Shown in pieces: positions 45,358-54,440 of a stretch of 64,000 nt of DNA. The notes beneath the pieces are model-generated. The model was not told the origin of the DNA and made no database searches. It worked only from the letters and a program-made list of their open reading frames with translations. The stretch comes from CAVYVZ01 sp963772065. Lineage in GTDB: Bacteria; Acidobacteriota; Vicinamibacteria; Vicinamibacterales; UBA2999. The stretch spans positions 930,001 to 994,000 of the forward strand of contig CAVYVZ010000010.1 of NCBI GenBank assembly GCA_963772065.1, given 5' to 3'. The first letter of the stretch is position 1. Every line of letters starts with the position of its first letter. The position numbers and the translations under genes were made by a program.

Positions 45358-45648
45358 CTACGCTCCCTGCAGGAACTCGGGCAGCTTTTCCCCTTCCCGC
45401 AGCTTCACGTACGCCTTCTTCCAGTCGGAACGCCGGCCGACGAACTTGCCCTGCCGCTTGATCTTCCCGTGGCTCAGCGTCGTCCTGACGCTGTCCACTT
45501 TCGATCCGAGCAGCTGCTCGACGGCCCGCTTGATGTCGATCTTGTTGGCGGCCCGCGCCACCTGGAACACCAGCGTCCGGCCGTCCTCGCGGATGACCGT
45601 CGTCTTCTCGGTGATGAGGGGGCGCCGGATCACGTCGGTGAGCTTCAT
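45358..45648 (-). CDS. rplW: Ribosomal protein uL23
   Basis: Exit-tunnel protein and docking site for trigger factor and SRP (96 aa): MKLTDVIRRPLITEKTTVIR and FQVARAANKIDIKRAVEQLL. The start is the ATG at MKLTD, because the longer in-frame reading translates the GGTCTCT array and antisense of rplD. Confidence 0.95.
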   Translation of the reverse strand: MKLTDVIRRPLITEKTTVIREDGRTLVFQVARAANKIDIKRAVEQLLGSKVDSVRTTLSHGKIKRQGKFVGRRSDWKKAYVKLREGEKLPEFLQGA

Positions 45649-45669
45649 GGTCTTCAGTCTCTCGTAACT

Positions 45670-45747
45670 GGTCTCTGGTTCTTCGTCTCTAGTCTTTCGA
45701 CCTCTGGTCTCCGAAGACCAAAGACGGAAGACCGGAGACCGAAGACC
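45670..45747. repeat. Heptamer array GGTCTCT / GAAGACC between rplD and rplW
   Basis: Units in order: GGTCTCT, GGTTCTT, CGTCTCT, AGTCTTT, CGACCTCT, GGTCTCC, then inverted GAAGACC, AAAGACG, GAAGACC, GGAGACC, GAAGACC. The two halves are complementary and meet at GGTCTCCGAAGACC. The final unit touches the rplD stop codon at 45747-45749. Confidence 0.88.
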
Positions 45748-46412
45748 TAGCCCAGCGCCTCCTGCAGTTTCTCCATCGCCGCGCGGGTGACCACGACGCG
45801 GCGGGTGTTCATGACGTCGCGCGCGCTGATGCGGTTGCTTGGCAGCAGCCGCACGCCTTCGATGTTCCGCACCGAGAGCGCCAGCTTCTCCTCGGGCTTC
45901 ACGTCGACGAGCAGCACTTTGCTTGCTTTCTTTCCGCTTGCTTTCTTTCCGTTTGCTTTCTTTCCACCGTCGACGCCGAGGCGCTTCAGCATCTCCACGG
46001 CCGCCTTGGTCTTGATGTCGCCGACCGTCAGCGCGTCGACGACGGTCACGGCCCCATCGCGAAGCTTCACCGCCAGCGCGGCGCGCAGCGCGCCCTTCTC
46101 CACCTTGCGGGGCAGCTGGTAGTCGTAGCTGCGCGGCTGCGGCCCGAACACCGTGCCGCCCTTCCGCCAGAGCGGATTGCGGATTTCGCCGACCCGCGCG
46201 CGGCCGGTGCCCTTCTGCCGCCACGGCTTCTTGCCCGAGCCGCTGACCTCGGCGCGCGTCTTCGTCGCGTGCGTACCGCGCCGTTCGGCGGCATTGGCGC
46301 GCACCACGGACTCGTGAATCAGATCTGTCTTGATGCGCCCGCCGAAGAGCTCGTCGCGCAGATCGACCGAGCCGACCTTCTCGTTCTGCTGATTGACGAC
46401 GTCAACAGTCAT
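45747..46412 (-). CDS. rplD: Ribosomal protein uL4 with Lys-rich insert
   Basis: Exit-tunnel protein (221 aa): DLRDELFGGRIKTDLIHESV, TRAEVSGSGKKPWRQKGTGR and RNPLWRKGGTVFGPQPRSYD. An insertion near residue 150 reads GGKKANGKKASGKKASK and comes from a 15-bp DNA repeat (TTGCTTTCTTTCCG type) present three times near 45921-45965. The start was taken as MTVDVVNQQ, 2 nt after rplC. Confidence 0.95.
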   Translation of the reverse strand: MTVDVVNQQNEKVGSVDLRDELFGGRIKTDLIHESVVRANAAERRGTHATKTRAEVSGSGKKPWRQKGTGRARVGEIRNPLWRKGGTVFGPQPRSYDYQLPRKVEKGALRAALAVKLRDGAVTVVDALTVGDIKTKAAVEMLKRLGVDGGKKANGKKASGKKASKVLLVDVKPEEKLALSVRNIEGVRLLPSNRISARDVMNTRRVVVTRAAMEKLQEALG

Positions 46413-46414
46413 GG

Positions 46415-47098
46415 TTACTTCTTGCCCCGCTTCTTCGTCGGTTCGACCTGGGCAACGCGGATCGGCTTGGCGGCCACCGCCTTGCGAATCGTCACGTAGC
46501 TGTTCGGCCCGCCGGGCACCGCGCCTTCGACGAGCAGCAGGTTGTTCTCGGCGTCGACCTTGAGCACCTTCAGGTTCCGCACTGTCACGCGCGCGCTGCC
46601 CATGTGACCGCCCATGCGCATGCCCTTGACCACGCGCGACGGGAACGACGAGGCGCCAATGGAGCCGGGAGCGCGGTGGAACATCGAGCCGTGCGACGCG
46701 CGGCCACCCTTGAAGTGATGCCGCTTGACGACGCCCTGGAACCCCTTGCCGCGGCTCGTGCCGATCACGTCCACGCGCTCGCCCTCGGCGAACACCGAGA
46801 CGCTGACCTGGTCGCCAGCCTTGAGGGGATCGCTGCCCGCCTTGACCTTCACCTCGCGGCGCACCCGCGTCGGCGGCACGCCGGCCTTCTTGAAGTGGCC
46901 GGTCGTCGGCTTGTTCTCCTTCGTCGGTCGCTTCTCGACGAAGCCGAGCTGCACGGCTTCGTAGCCGTCCTGGCCGACCGACTTCGTCTGGACGACGACG
47001 CACGGACCGGCCTGCAGCACCGTTGCGGGCGACACAGTGCCATCGGCGGCGAAGAGCTGCGTCATCCCGACTTTCTTGCCAATCAGTCCGGTGACCAT
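46415..47098 (-). CDS. rplC: Ribosomal protein uL3
   Basis: Large-subunit core protein (227 aa): MVTGLIGKKVGMTQLFAADG, GTSRGKGFQGVVKRHHFKGG, and GSIGASSFPSRVVKGMRMGG. The ATG at 47098 is preferred to a GTG one codon earlier. It ends in a Lys/Arg-rich tail (EPTKKRGKK). Confidence 0.96.
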   Translation of the reverse strand: MVTGLIGKKVGMTQLFAADGTVSPATVLQAGPCVVVQTKSVGQDGYEAVQLGFVEKRPTKENKPTTGHFKKAGVPPTRVRREVKVKAGSDPLKAGDQVSVSVFAEGERVDVIGTSRGKGFQGVVKRHHFKGGRASHGSMFHRAPGSIGASSFPSRVVKGMRMGGHMGSARVTVRNLKVLKVDAENNLLLVEGAVPGGPNSYVTIRKAVAAKPIRVAQVEPTKKRGKK

Positions 47099-47110
47099 CA
47101 CTCAATCCTT

Positions 47111-47193
47111 GGCTTAAGGCTTAGGGCGTAAGGCTGAGGGCCTTGTCGGCTTAGGCCGTCAAGGCCCTAAGGCCTGAGCCTTAAGCCCTGAGC

Positions 47194-47197
<4 letters not shown>
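47111..47197. repeat. Heptamer array GGCTTAA / GCCTTAA between rpsJ and rplC
   Basis: Left units GGCTTAA, GGCTTAG, GGCGTAA and GGCTGAG are followed by a 9-bp variant and GGCTTAG, then inverted units such as GCCCTAA, GGCCTGA, GCCTTAA and GCCCTGA. GGCTTAAGGCT (47111-47121) pairs with AGCCTTAAGCC (47177-47187), and CTTAGGGC (47120-47127) with GCCCTAAG (47164-47171). The last unit, GCCTATT, contains the rpsJ stop codon. Confidence 0.88.
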
Positions 47198-47529
<332 letters not shown>

Positions 47530-47534
47530 GTCAG

Positions 47535-48731
<1,197 letters not shown>

Positions 48732-48746
48732 CGCGAATCGTCTCCG

Positions 48747-50849
48747 TTACTTAGTGCCCTGGATGCGGGCCACAACCTCTTCGCTCACGTTCTGCGGCGC
48801 CTGCTCGTAGCGATCGAAATGCATCGAGTAGGTGGCGCGCCCCTGCGTGCGCGACCGCAGGTCCGTGGCGTAGCCGAACATCTCCGAGAGCGGTACGCGC
48901 GCGTTGATGATCTGCGTGCCGCCCCGATCTTCCTGCGACTGGATCCGGCCGCGCCGGCTCGAAAGGTCGCCCATCACGTCGCCCATGTAGTCTTTCGGGA
49001 CGACCACCTCTACGCGCATGACCGGCTCGAGCAGCACGGGCTTCGCCTTCTTCGCCGCGTCCTGGAACGCCATGGAACCGGCGATCTTGAACGCCATCTC
49101 CGACGAATCGACCTCGTGGTGCTTGCCGTCGTACAGCTCGATCCTCACGTCGTCGATCGGGTAGCCGGCGAGCACGCCGCGCGTGAGAGCCTCCTTGATG
49201 CCCTCATCCACCGGCTTGATGAATTCCTTCGGGATGGCGGCGCTTCTGATCTCGTTCTCGAAGACGTAGCCCGTACCAGGCTCCCCCGGGAACAGGCGAA
49301 TCTTCACTTCGGCGAACTGGCCGCGGCCGCCGGTCTGCTTGGCGTAGCGCATCTCGCCTTCCGAGGGACGCGTCAACGTCTCCTTGTAGGCCACCTGCGG
49401 CTTGCCCACGCTCGCCTCGACGCCGAACTCGCGCTTCAGGCGGTCGACAATGATCTCCAGGTGCAGCTCGCCCATGCCGGAGATCACAACCTGCCCGGTC
49501 TGATCGTCGGTGCGCACGCGGAAGGTCGGATCCTCCGCCATCAGCTTGCCAAGGCCCGTGCCGAGCTTCTCCTGGTCGCTCTTCGTCTTCGGCTCGATGG
49601 CGAGCGCAATGACGGGCTCCGGGAAATCCATCGCTTCGAGGATGACCGGCTTCTTCTCGTCGCACAGCGTGTCGCCCGTGGAGACGAACTTGAGGCCGAC
49701 CGCCGCGGCGATATCGCCGGCATAGACTTCCTTGATCTCCTCACGCTTGTTGGCGTGCATCTTCAAAAGGCGGCCGACGCGCTCGGTCTTTCCCTTGGTC
49801 GCGTTGTATACCGACGACCCGGCCGTCAGGACCCCGGAGTACACGCGGATGAACGTGAGCTGTCCGACGAACGGGTCGGTCATCAGCTTGAACGCCAGCG
49901 ACGAAAACGGCGCCGTGTCGCTCGCCTCGCGCGTGACCATCTCGCCCTTATTGGGGTCCTTCCCCTCGATCGGCGGGATATCGAGCGGCGATGGCAGGTA
50001 GTCCACGACCGCATCGAGGAGCGGCTGCACGCCCTTGTTCTTGAACGCGGATCCGCAGATGACGACGACGAAGGCGGTCTTCTCGTCGCGCACCGACTTG
50101 ACGACGCGGCTGCGCAGCGCCGCCTTGACCTCGTCCTCGGAGATTTCTTCGCCGCCGAGATACTTCTCGAGCAGCTTGTCGTCGTGCTCGCTGACCTTCT
50201 CGATCAGCTTCTCCCGGTACTCCTGCGCCTCGGCCAGCATATCGGCCGGGATCTCCGAGACGACGTAGTCGGCCCCCATCGTCTCGTCCTTGTAGGTGAT
50301 CGCCTTCATCTTCACGAGGTCGACCACGCCGATGAACTTGTCCTCGGAGCCGATGGGCAGCTGGATCGCCACCGGGTTGCCGCCAAGCTTCGTCTCGATC
50401 TGCTCGAGCGTCCGCTTGAAGTCCGCGCCGATGCGGTCCATCTTGTTGACGAAGCAGATCCGCGGCACGCGGTACCTGTCGGCCTGACGCCACACGGTTT
50501 CGGACTGCGGCTCGACGCCGGACACCGCGTCGAACACCGCGCAGGCACCGTCGAGAACCCGCAGCGAGCGCTCCACTTCGGCCGTGAAGTCGACGTGGCC
50601 GGGCGTATCGATGATGTTGATGCGGCAGTCGCGCCAGAAGCACGTGGTGGCGGCCGACGTGATCGTGATGCCGCGCTCCTGCTCCTGCTCCATCCAATCC
50701 ATGACGGCCGTGCCTTCATGGACCTCGCCGATCTTGTACGTAATCCCGGTGTAGAAGAGGATCCGCTCGGTGGTGGTCGTCTTCCCGGCATCGATGTGGG
50801 CCATGATGCCGATGTTCCGGGTTCTGTTTAGCGGCGTCTGCCGAGGCAT
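48747..50849 (-). CDS. fusA: Elongation factor G
   Basis: Translocase GTPase (700 aa, normal). G1 MAHIDAGKTTTTERI, G3 IIDTPGHVDFTAEVERSLRV, G4 FVNKMDRIGADF; domain IV FAEVKIRLFPGE. It is the canonical EF-G, contrasted with the divergent, frameshifted paralogue at 14.2 kb. Confidence 0.98.
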   Translation of the reverse strand: MPRQTPLNRTRNIGIMAHIDAGKTTTTERILFYTGITYKIGEVHEGTAVMDWMEQEQERGITITSAATTCFWRDCRINIIDTPGHVDFTAEVERSLRVLDGACAVFDAVSGVEPQSETVWRQADRYRVPRICFVNKMDRIGADFKRTLEQIETKLGGNPVAIQLPIGSEDKFIGVVDLVKMKAITYKDETMGADYVVSEIPADMLAEAQEYREKLIEKVSEHDDKLLEKYLGGEEISEDEVKAALRSRVVKSVRDEKTAFVVVICGSAFKNKGVQPLLDAVVDYLPSPLDIPPIEGKDPNKGEMVTREASDTAPFSSLAFKLMTDPFVGQLTFIRVYSGVLTAGSSVYNATKGKTERVGRLLKMHANKREEIKEVYAGDIAAAVGLKFVSTGDTLCDEKKPVILEAMDFPEPVIALAIEPKTKSDQEKLGTGLGKLMAEDPTFRVRTDDQTGQVVISGMGELHLEIIVDRLKREFGVEASVGKPQVAYKETLTRPSEGEMRYAKQTGGRGQFAEVKIRLFPGEPGTGYVFENEIRSAAIPKEFIKPVDEGIKEALTRGVLAGYPIDDVRIELYDGKHHEVDSSEMAFKIAGSMAFQDAAKKAKPVLLEPVMRVEVVVPKDYMGDVMGDLSSRRGRIQSQEDRGGTQIINARVPLSEMFGYATDLRSRTQGRATYSMHFDRYEQAPQNVSEEVVARIQGTK

Positions 50850-50885
50850 TCCTTACTCTCGTTGCTCGTCGTTCGTCCTGCGTGT

Positions 50886-51359
50886 TTACCAGCGATAGTG
50901 GGCGAACGCCTTGTTCGCCTCCGCCATGCGATGCGTGTCCTCGCGCTTCTTCACCGCGCCGCCGCGCAGGTTCGACGCGTCGAGCAGCTCGTTGGCGAAC
51001 TTCTCCTGCATCGTCTTGCCGTCGCCGCGCTGCCGCGCGTAGGCGACGAGCCAGCGGATGCTCAGGGAGAGGCGCCGGTTCGGGTTCACTTCCACCGGCA
51101 CCTGATAGTTGGAGCCGCCAACCCGGCGCGACTTCACCTCGAGGCTCGGCTTCACGTTGTCGAGCGCCTTCTTGAACACCTTCAGCGGATCGTCGCCGGT
51201 GCGCTCCTTGATGATGTCGAAGCTCTTATAGAGGATGCGCTCCGCCGTGCTGCGTTTCCCGTCGCTCATGACGGTGTTGATGAACTTGCTGACCAGCGTG
51301 CTGCTGTACAGCGGATCAGGAGCCAGTTCACGCTTCGGAATCTCTCGTCTACGCGGCAT
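50886..51359 (-). CDS. rpsG: Ribosomal protein uS7
   Basis: 16S 3'-domain assembly protein (157 aa): MPRRREIPKRELAPDPLYSS, KFINTVMSDGKRSTAERILY, and YQVPVEVNPNRRLSLSIRWL. It is 11 nt after rpsL and 36 nt before fusA, a str-operon order. Confidence 0.97.
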   Translation of the reverse strand: MPRRREIPKRELAPDPLYSSTLVSKFINTVMSDGKRSTAERILYKSFDIIKERTGDDPLKVFKKALDNVKPSLEVKSRRVGGSNYQVPVEVNPNRRLSLSIRWLVAYARQRGDGKTMQEKFANELLDASNLRGGAVKKREDTHRMAEANKAFAHYRW

Positions 51360-51370
51360 TGCTCAATCCC

Positions 51371-51745
51371 TTACTGCTTCGGGCGCTTGGCGCCGTACTT
51401 CGAACGACCCTGCTTGCGGCCCTGGACGCCGACCGCGTCCAGCGTGCCGCGCACCACGTGATAGCGGACGCCCGGAAGGTCCTTCACGCGGCCGCCGCGA
51501 ATGAGCACCAGCGAGTGCTCCTGGAGGTTGTGCCCGACCCCGGGAATGTAGGTCGTCACTTCGATGCCGTTCGTGAGACGCACACGCGCGACCTTGCGGA
51601 GCGCCGAGTTCGGCTTCTTTGGCGTCTGCGTGAACACGCGGACGCAGACACCGCGCTTCTGCGGGCTCACCTGGAGCGCCGGGCTCTTGGTCTTCGTGAC
51701 GATCTTCTTCCGCCCTTGTCGGACGAGCTGACTGATAGTCGGCAT
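51371..51745 (-). CDS. rpsL: Ribosomal protein uS12
   Basis: Decoding-centre protein (124 aa): MPTISQLVRQGRKKIVTKTK, TPKKPNSALRKVARVRLTNG, and GGRVKDLPGVRYHVVRG. The Lys residues that change in streptomycin-resistant mutants (TPKKPNS and RVKDLPG) are wild type. The start MPTISQL was chosen; the upstream 12 codons have no family match. It opens the 35-gene run. Confidence 0.96.
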   Translation of the reverse strand: MPTISQLVRQGRKKIVTKTKSPALQVSPQKRGVCVRVFTQTPKKPNSALRKVARVRLTNGIEVTTYIPGVGHNLQEHSLVLIRGGRVKDLPGVRYHVVRGTLDAVGVQGRKQGRSKYGAKRPKQ

Positions 51746-51994
51746 GTGCCCTCGAAAAACGCACGCACGCGCCGCCAGCATGGAGGACCGGCGCCCAGCC
51801 GGTTCCGGTCAACGCTGCGCGGCAACGACCGTTGTTCCAGGCCTGAAGACGCGAGTTCCCCCGAGAAATCGCGGCTGGCGCCTGAAACCAGCTAACCCTA
51901 TTTGTTGAATGCACGAGGGAACGCGGCTGTGCCGCCGCATTCCAATGCGGTTGGGACTAGATAGGGTGTCCTAGGCCCAAGCAGAACCTGACGA
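51746..51994 (-). promoter_or_regulatory. Leader region of the ribosomal operon
   Basis: About 250 nt between the likely start site and rpsL hold no convincing gene. A 6-bp stem (ACCGGC 51787-51792 with GCCGGT 51798-51803) and several imperfect GC-rich repeats are present. A leader of this length could carry translational or antitermination control, but no known leader motif was recognised. Confidence 0.4.
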
Positions 51995-52023
51995 ATATAA
52001 CAGTACCCGGCAGGCTGATGCAA
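51995..52023 (-). promoter_or_regulatory. Likely sigma-70 promoter of the rpsL-rplQ operon
   Basis: On the minus strand, TTGCAT (52018-52023) and TTATAT (51995-52000) are separated by exactly 17 nt. This is the best match upstream of rpsL and would give the leader described for 51746-51994. Position and spacing support it; strength is inferred. Confidence 0.55.
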
Positions 52024-52101
52024 ATTCGACACTTAGGGGTAGCGGTCTAGTTTCGATTTAATGAGAATTAGCGTGCTCGGGCAAGCATGCGACAATGGCG
52101 C

Positions 52102-52338
52102 ATGGCCAGAAAACGCCCGCGCGACACTAATCAGCTTGCGTGGCAGATCGTCCAAGAGGCTACCGGGCAGGTTGAGCCTCCAGCCGAGATACCGGACACC
52201 AGGAATCCCGCAGCCGTGGCCCTGTCCCGCTTGGGAGCCTCCAAGGGAGGCCACGCTCGCGCCGCTGCGCTGTCTCCGGCGAAGCGAAAGGCCATCGCCA
52301 AGAAAGCCGTGGCCGCGCGATGGGGGAAGAAACGCTAG
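52102..52338 (+). CDS. Small basic protein of unknown function
   Basis: 78-aa protein starting MARKRPRDTNQLAWQIVQEA; a start five codons upstream is possible. The C-terminal half is basic and Ala-rich: GASKGGHARAAALSPAKRKA followed by IAKKAVAARWGKKR, a pattern seen in short widespread bacterial hypotheticals and suggestive of nucleic-acid binding. Its last 4 nt overlap the convergent zinc-ribbon gene. Its 3' end (52316-52338) is repeated twice more downstream. Confidence 0.6.
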   Translation: MARKRPRDTNQLAWQIVQEATGQVEPPAEIPDTRNPAAVALSRLGASKGGHARAAALSPAKRKAIAKKAVAARWGKKR

Positions 52339-52656
52339 GCGACCTTGTCGGTCTTTGCGCCGTTGTCGCCGTTGGGCGGAAGGGGCTTCATCTTCTTCTG
52401 GATCGGATCGAACTGCATCTGGAGGCGGCAGACGGGACATCGATACACGCGGTCCGGACGGGGCAAGGGTTCAGTATGTTGAACTTGCATGCGGCAAGCG
52501 GGGCAGGTCCATGGCATCGGCGTGATTCGATGGGGGCCATGAGCCTACCACAATCGATGGTCTAGGGTTTGTCCGCGATGGGGGAAGAAACGGTAGACCC
52601 AAGGTAGGAAGGTTAAGCCGAATGGTCGGAAACGGAAGGCGGGGAAGAAACGCTAA
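52316..52656 (+). repeat. Three copies of a gene 3'-end motif (GGGGAAGAAACGCTA)
   Basis: The 23-bp 3' end of the basic-protein gene (52316-52338) recurs at 52574-52596 with one mismatch. A shorter third copy (GGGGAAGAAACGCTAA) lies at 52641-52656, where it overlaps the stop of the receiver gene. The copies are not flanked by matching coding sequence, so only the tail was copied or retained. Confidence 0.75.
52335..52517 (-). CDS. Small zinc-ribbon protein
   Basis: 60-aa protein with two CxxC pairs, CPAC near residue 5 and CPVC near 28, spaced as in a zinc ribbon (YRCPVCRLQMQFDPIQKKMK). The rest is Pro/Lys-rich. It is convergent with the basic protein and overlaps it by 4 nt. The function is unknown; the second knuckle region resembles generic FYDLN-like ribbons. 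Confidence 0.5.
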   Translation of the reverse strand: MPWTCPACRMQVQHTEPLPRPDRVYRCPVCRLQMQFDPIQKKMKPLPPNGDNGAKTDKVA

Positions 52657-53051
52657 GACCGCTGCTGCCGGTCGGGCGAGAGCAAGCGTTCAACCGCGAC
52701 GATGAGATCGTCTGGATTGCACGGCTTGGCGATCACTTCATCGAAGCCAGCGGACAGCGCCGCCGCTTTTTCCTCCGCGAAGGCGTGCGCCGTCAGCGCC
52801 ACGATGGGTACGGTGCTGAACTCGGGTTCGGTCTTTAACAGGCGCATGGCCTGCCAGCCGCTCATATCCGGCATTCGCAGGTCCATGAAGATGAGGGAGG
52901 GATGCGCAGCGCGAGCGGTCCTGACGGCCTCCGAGCCACTGCTGGCAACGAGCACACGGTAGCCCTTAAACGTGAGGTACTGCTGATAGATTTCCAGCGC
53001 ATCGCCGAAGTCGTCCACGATGAGGACGAGGGCTTGGTTGGGCGTCTCCAT
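52653..53051 (-). CDS. Orphan single-domain response regulator
   Basis: 132-aa receiver domain: LVLIVDDFGDALEIYQQYLT, acceptor Asp in LIFMDLRMPDMSG, Thr in PIVALTAHAF, Lys in VIAKPCNPDD. No output domain or kinase is adjacent. The style matches receiver domains that follow hybrid histidine kinases, so its partner is probably elsewhere. Confidence 0.85.
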   Translation of the reverse strand: METPNQALVLIVDDFGDALEIYQQYLTFKGYRVLVASSGSEAVRTARAAHPSLIFMDLRMPDMSGWQAMRLLKTEPEFSTVPIVALTAHAFAEEKAAALSAGFDEVIAKPCNPDDLIVAVERLLSPDRQQRS

Positions 53052-53124
53052 ACGTGGGTGGGACGCACTATGGCTCAGCCGTTTTGGTATCCCCTAATGA
53101 AATCGTGAGGCTCTAGGCGGGGCT

Positions 53125-53337
53125 TTAGCCGTCGCGGCGCTGCGTTGTGTCAATGTGGAGATTGCGTAGTGCGGGATGCGTCGTGGATTCGGTCCATGCG
53201 TGCTCGCACGGAATACAGAACATGGCGGCCACTGTGTGGCCCTTGAACGTGCAAATCGAACGTTTGTGCTTCCCACTCGGGCAGGGCACATCGACGTTGC
53301 GTTGGAAGACGGTTGGTTCGCTCGGTACGTCCCCCAC
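53125..53337 (-). CDS. Small Cys-rich hypothetical protein
   Basis: About 70 aa from a GTG start; an in-frame TTG at 53409 would lengthen it and lies inside the 19-bp direct repeat. The pattern VDVPCPSGKHKRSICTFKGH then FCIPCEHAWTES gives a possible C...C...CxxC...H zinc site. No signal or membrane segment is visible. It is not recognised; codon use is compatible with a gene, but this could be a remnant. Confidence 0.4.
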   Translation of the reverse strand: MGDVPSEPTVFQRNVDVPCPSGKHKRSICTFKGHTVAAMFCIPCEHAWTESTTHPALRNLHIDTTQRRDG

Positions 53338-53403
53338 GCGTGGGATCTTAAATCGGGCGGGAATGCTGGCGCTAATGAGCTGACGAAGAAGGCAACGGCA
53401 GGG

Positions 53404-53422
53404 TAACAATCCGGACGGAGGT
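53404..53422. repeat. 19-bp direct repeat, left copy
   Basis: TAACAATCCGGACGGAGGT; an identical copy is at 54441-54459. The shared word GAGCTGACGA also precedes both (53377 and 54429), with different spacing. The pair brackets the toxin-antitoxin module in a 1037-bp unit. Confidence 0.85.
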
Positions 53423-53442
53423 ACTAGCGCAACTGGAAACTG

Positions 53443-53994
53443 TTAACGCTCGCGCTGAGGTTCGGCGCTGCGATCTGCTTCCCACTCATGATCTGGCGGC
53501 GCAGAATCTATGTGACGCAGGCGATGATTGCCTATGTCCCAAGCTTCAAGCGTTTCAACAAGTGGTGCGAGGTCGGCTGGAAACGGTTTGTTGTCGCGAG
53601 AAGCGATCAGCGCCGCCGCCGACAGCCTAATGAGTAGATCGATGCGCCGTGACACGGCGCGCCTTTGAGTTTCAAACCGTGATAGTGCCACTGGTGTCAG
53701 GCCGATCCTCTCCGCAAACTCTTTGGCTTGGATTCCGACGCGACGTCTCAGGAATTTGATCTCAGGCCCAGTGATACATGCCGGCTTCCGAATGATTAGG
53801 TAGGCAAGCAGCTCGTGAAGCTGCGTCACGGCTGGAATCTCAATCTCTTCGTGCTCGTTTGGACAGACCCATACCGGCACGTTCATCAGTTGAACGTTGT
53901 TCAGTCCTGATTCTGGATAGTCCAAAGTGCGGCGCTCTTGCCGCTGTGGCTCGCCGCACTCGGTACATCGACGGAGCGGTGACGAACTAGTCAT
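53443..53994 (-). CDS. MqsA-family antitoxin (zinc ribbon plus HTH)
   Basis: 183-aa antitoxin-like protein. The N-terminal zinc ribbon has C10, C13 and C44 with H48 in WVCPNEHEE, a variant of the four-Cys MqsA site. The C-terminal HTH (about 78-125) reads FLRRRVGIQAKEFAERIGLT followed by PVALSRFETQ, like XRE/MqsA antitoxins. About 50 extra residues follow. It overlaps the upstream toxin gene by 8 nt. A palindrome of MqsA-operator type lies before the pair, so autoregulation is likely. Confidence 0.8.
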   Translation of the reverse strand: MTSSSPLRRCTECGEPQRQERRTLDYPESGLNNVQLMNVPVWVCPNEHEEIEIPAVTQLHELLAYLIIRKPACITGPEIKFLRRRVGIQAKEFAERIGLTPVALSRFETQRRAVSRRIDLLIRLSAAALIASRDNKPFPADLAPLVETLEAWDIGNHRLRHIDSAPPDHEWEADRSAEPQRER

Positions 53995-54298
53995 CCTTGC
54001 CTGTGATCACAGTGATTCGGCCTAGCGGCGGTTCCAAGGCCACAACAAGCACCAGCGCTTCGTTGTCGTAATCGACCCCGGAAACTTGGTAACGCCAGTT
54101 CTGGTATTGCTCGTTCCAGACGGGCGCTTGGGAAACAGTCCCGTAAAGCAGGACGCGCCGGACGTCGTCCATATTGAAGTATCGATCTCGCATCCGCTGG
54201 CGAGCATGCGGTGCAAGCGAGATGCTGTCTCGAAGCTCCAGGAGCCTCTGGATAGCCTCATGCGCTTCAATTGGGCTTAAGGCCTTTGGACGTTCCAC
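53987..54298 (-). CDS. DUF4258-type putative toxin
   Basis: 103-aa protein placed first in the pair, as in mqsRA. The DUF4258 core is visible: SLAPHARQRMRDRYFNMDDV, then WRYQVSG and LVLVVAL-type strands ending RITVITGKDD. In this family the His/Arg-rich helix is thought to be catalytic, giving an RNase-like fold. Activity is inferred from pairing with an MqsA-like antitoxin, not shown by the sequence. Confidence 0.7.
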   Translation of the reverse strand: MERPKALSPIEAHEAIQRLLELRDSISLAPHARQRMRDRYFNMDDVRRVLLYGTVSQAPVWNEQYQNWRYQVSGVDYDNEALVLVVALEPPLGRITVITGKDD

Positions 54299-54322
54299 GG
54301 TCCGCCTTTCGGCCCAACCGAA

Positions 54323-54337
54323 TTAACCGTAGGTTAA
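54323..54337. promoter_or_regulatory. Palindromic operator of MqsA type
   Basis: TTAACC-GTA-GGTTAA is a perfect inverted repeat 24 nt before the toxin start. E. coli MqsA binds AACCT-N3-AGGTT, and the core AACC-N3-GGTT is shared. Extra half sites AACC (54316) and GGTT (54341, 54350) flank it. It overlaps the -10 of the promoter proposed for the pair. Confidence 0.65.
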
Positions 54338-54360
54338 GTCGGTTGATCAGGTTTAGTCAA
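54332..54360 (-). promoter_or_regulatory. Candidate promoter of the toxin-antitoxin pair
   Basis: Minus-strand TTGACT (54355-54360) and TTAACC (54332-54337) are 17 nt apart. The -35 is good and the -10 is weak. The -10 lies within the palindromic operator, which would let the antitoxin block polymerase. Confidence 0.45.
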
Positions 54361-54440
54361 GCGCTCTGGCGCGGTTTTGAGGCAATCACGGTCAGTGTTG
54401 TGCACGTCAGCCGTTCGATCCTACGCGGGAGCTGACGAGC

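Noticed and set aside
51746..51994. Short gene in the rpsL leader
   Set aside because: No reading with a ribosome site and conserved-looking composition; treated as leader.
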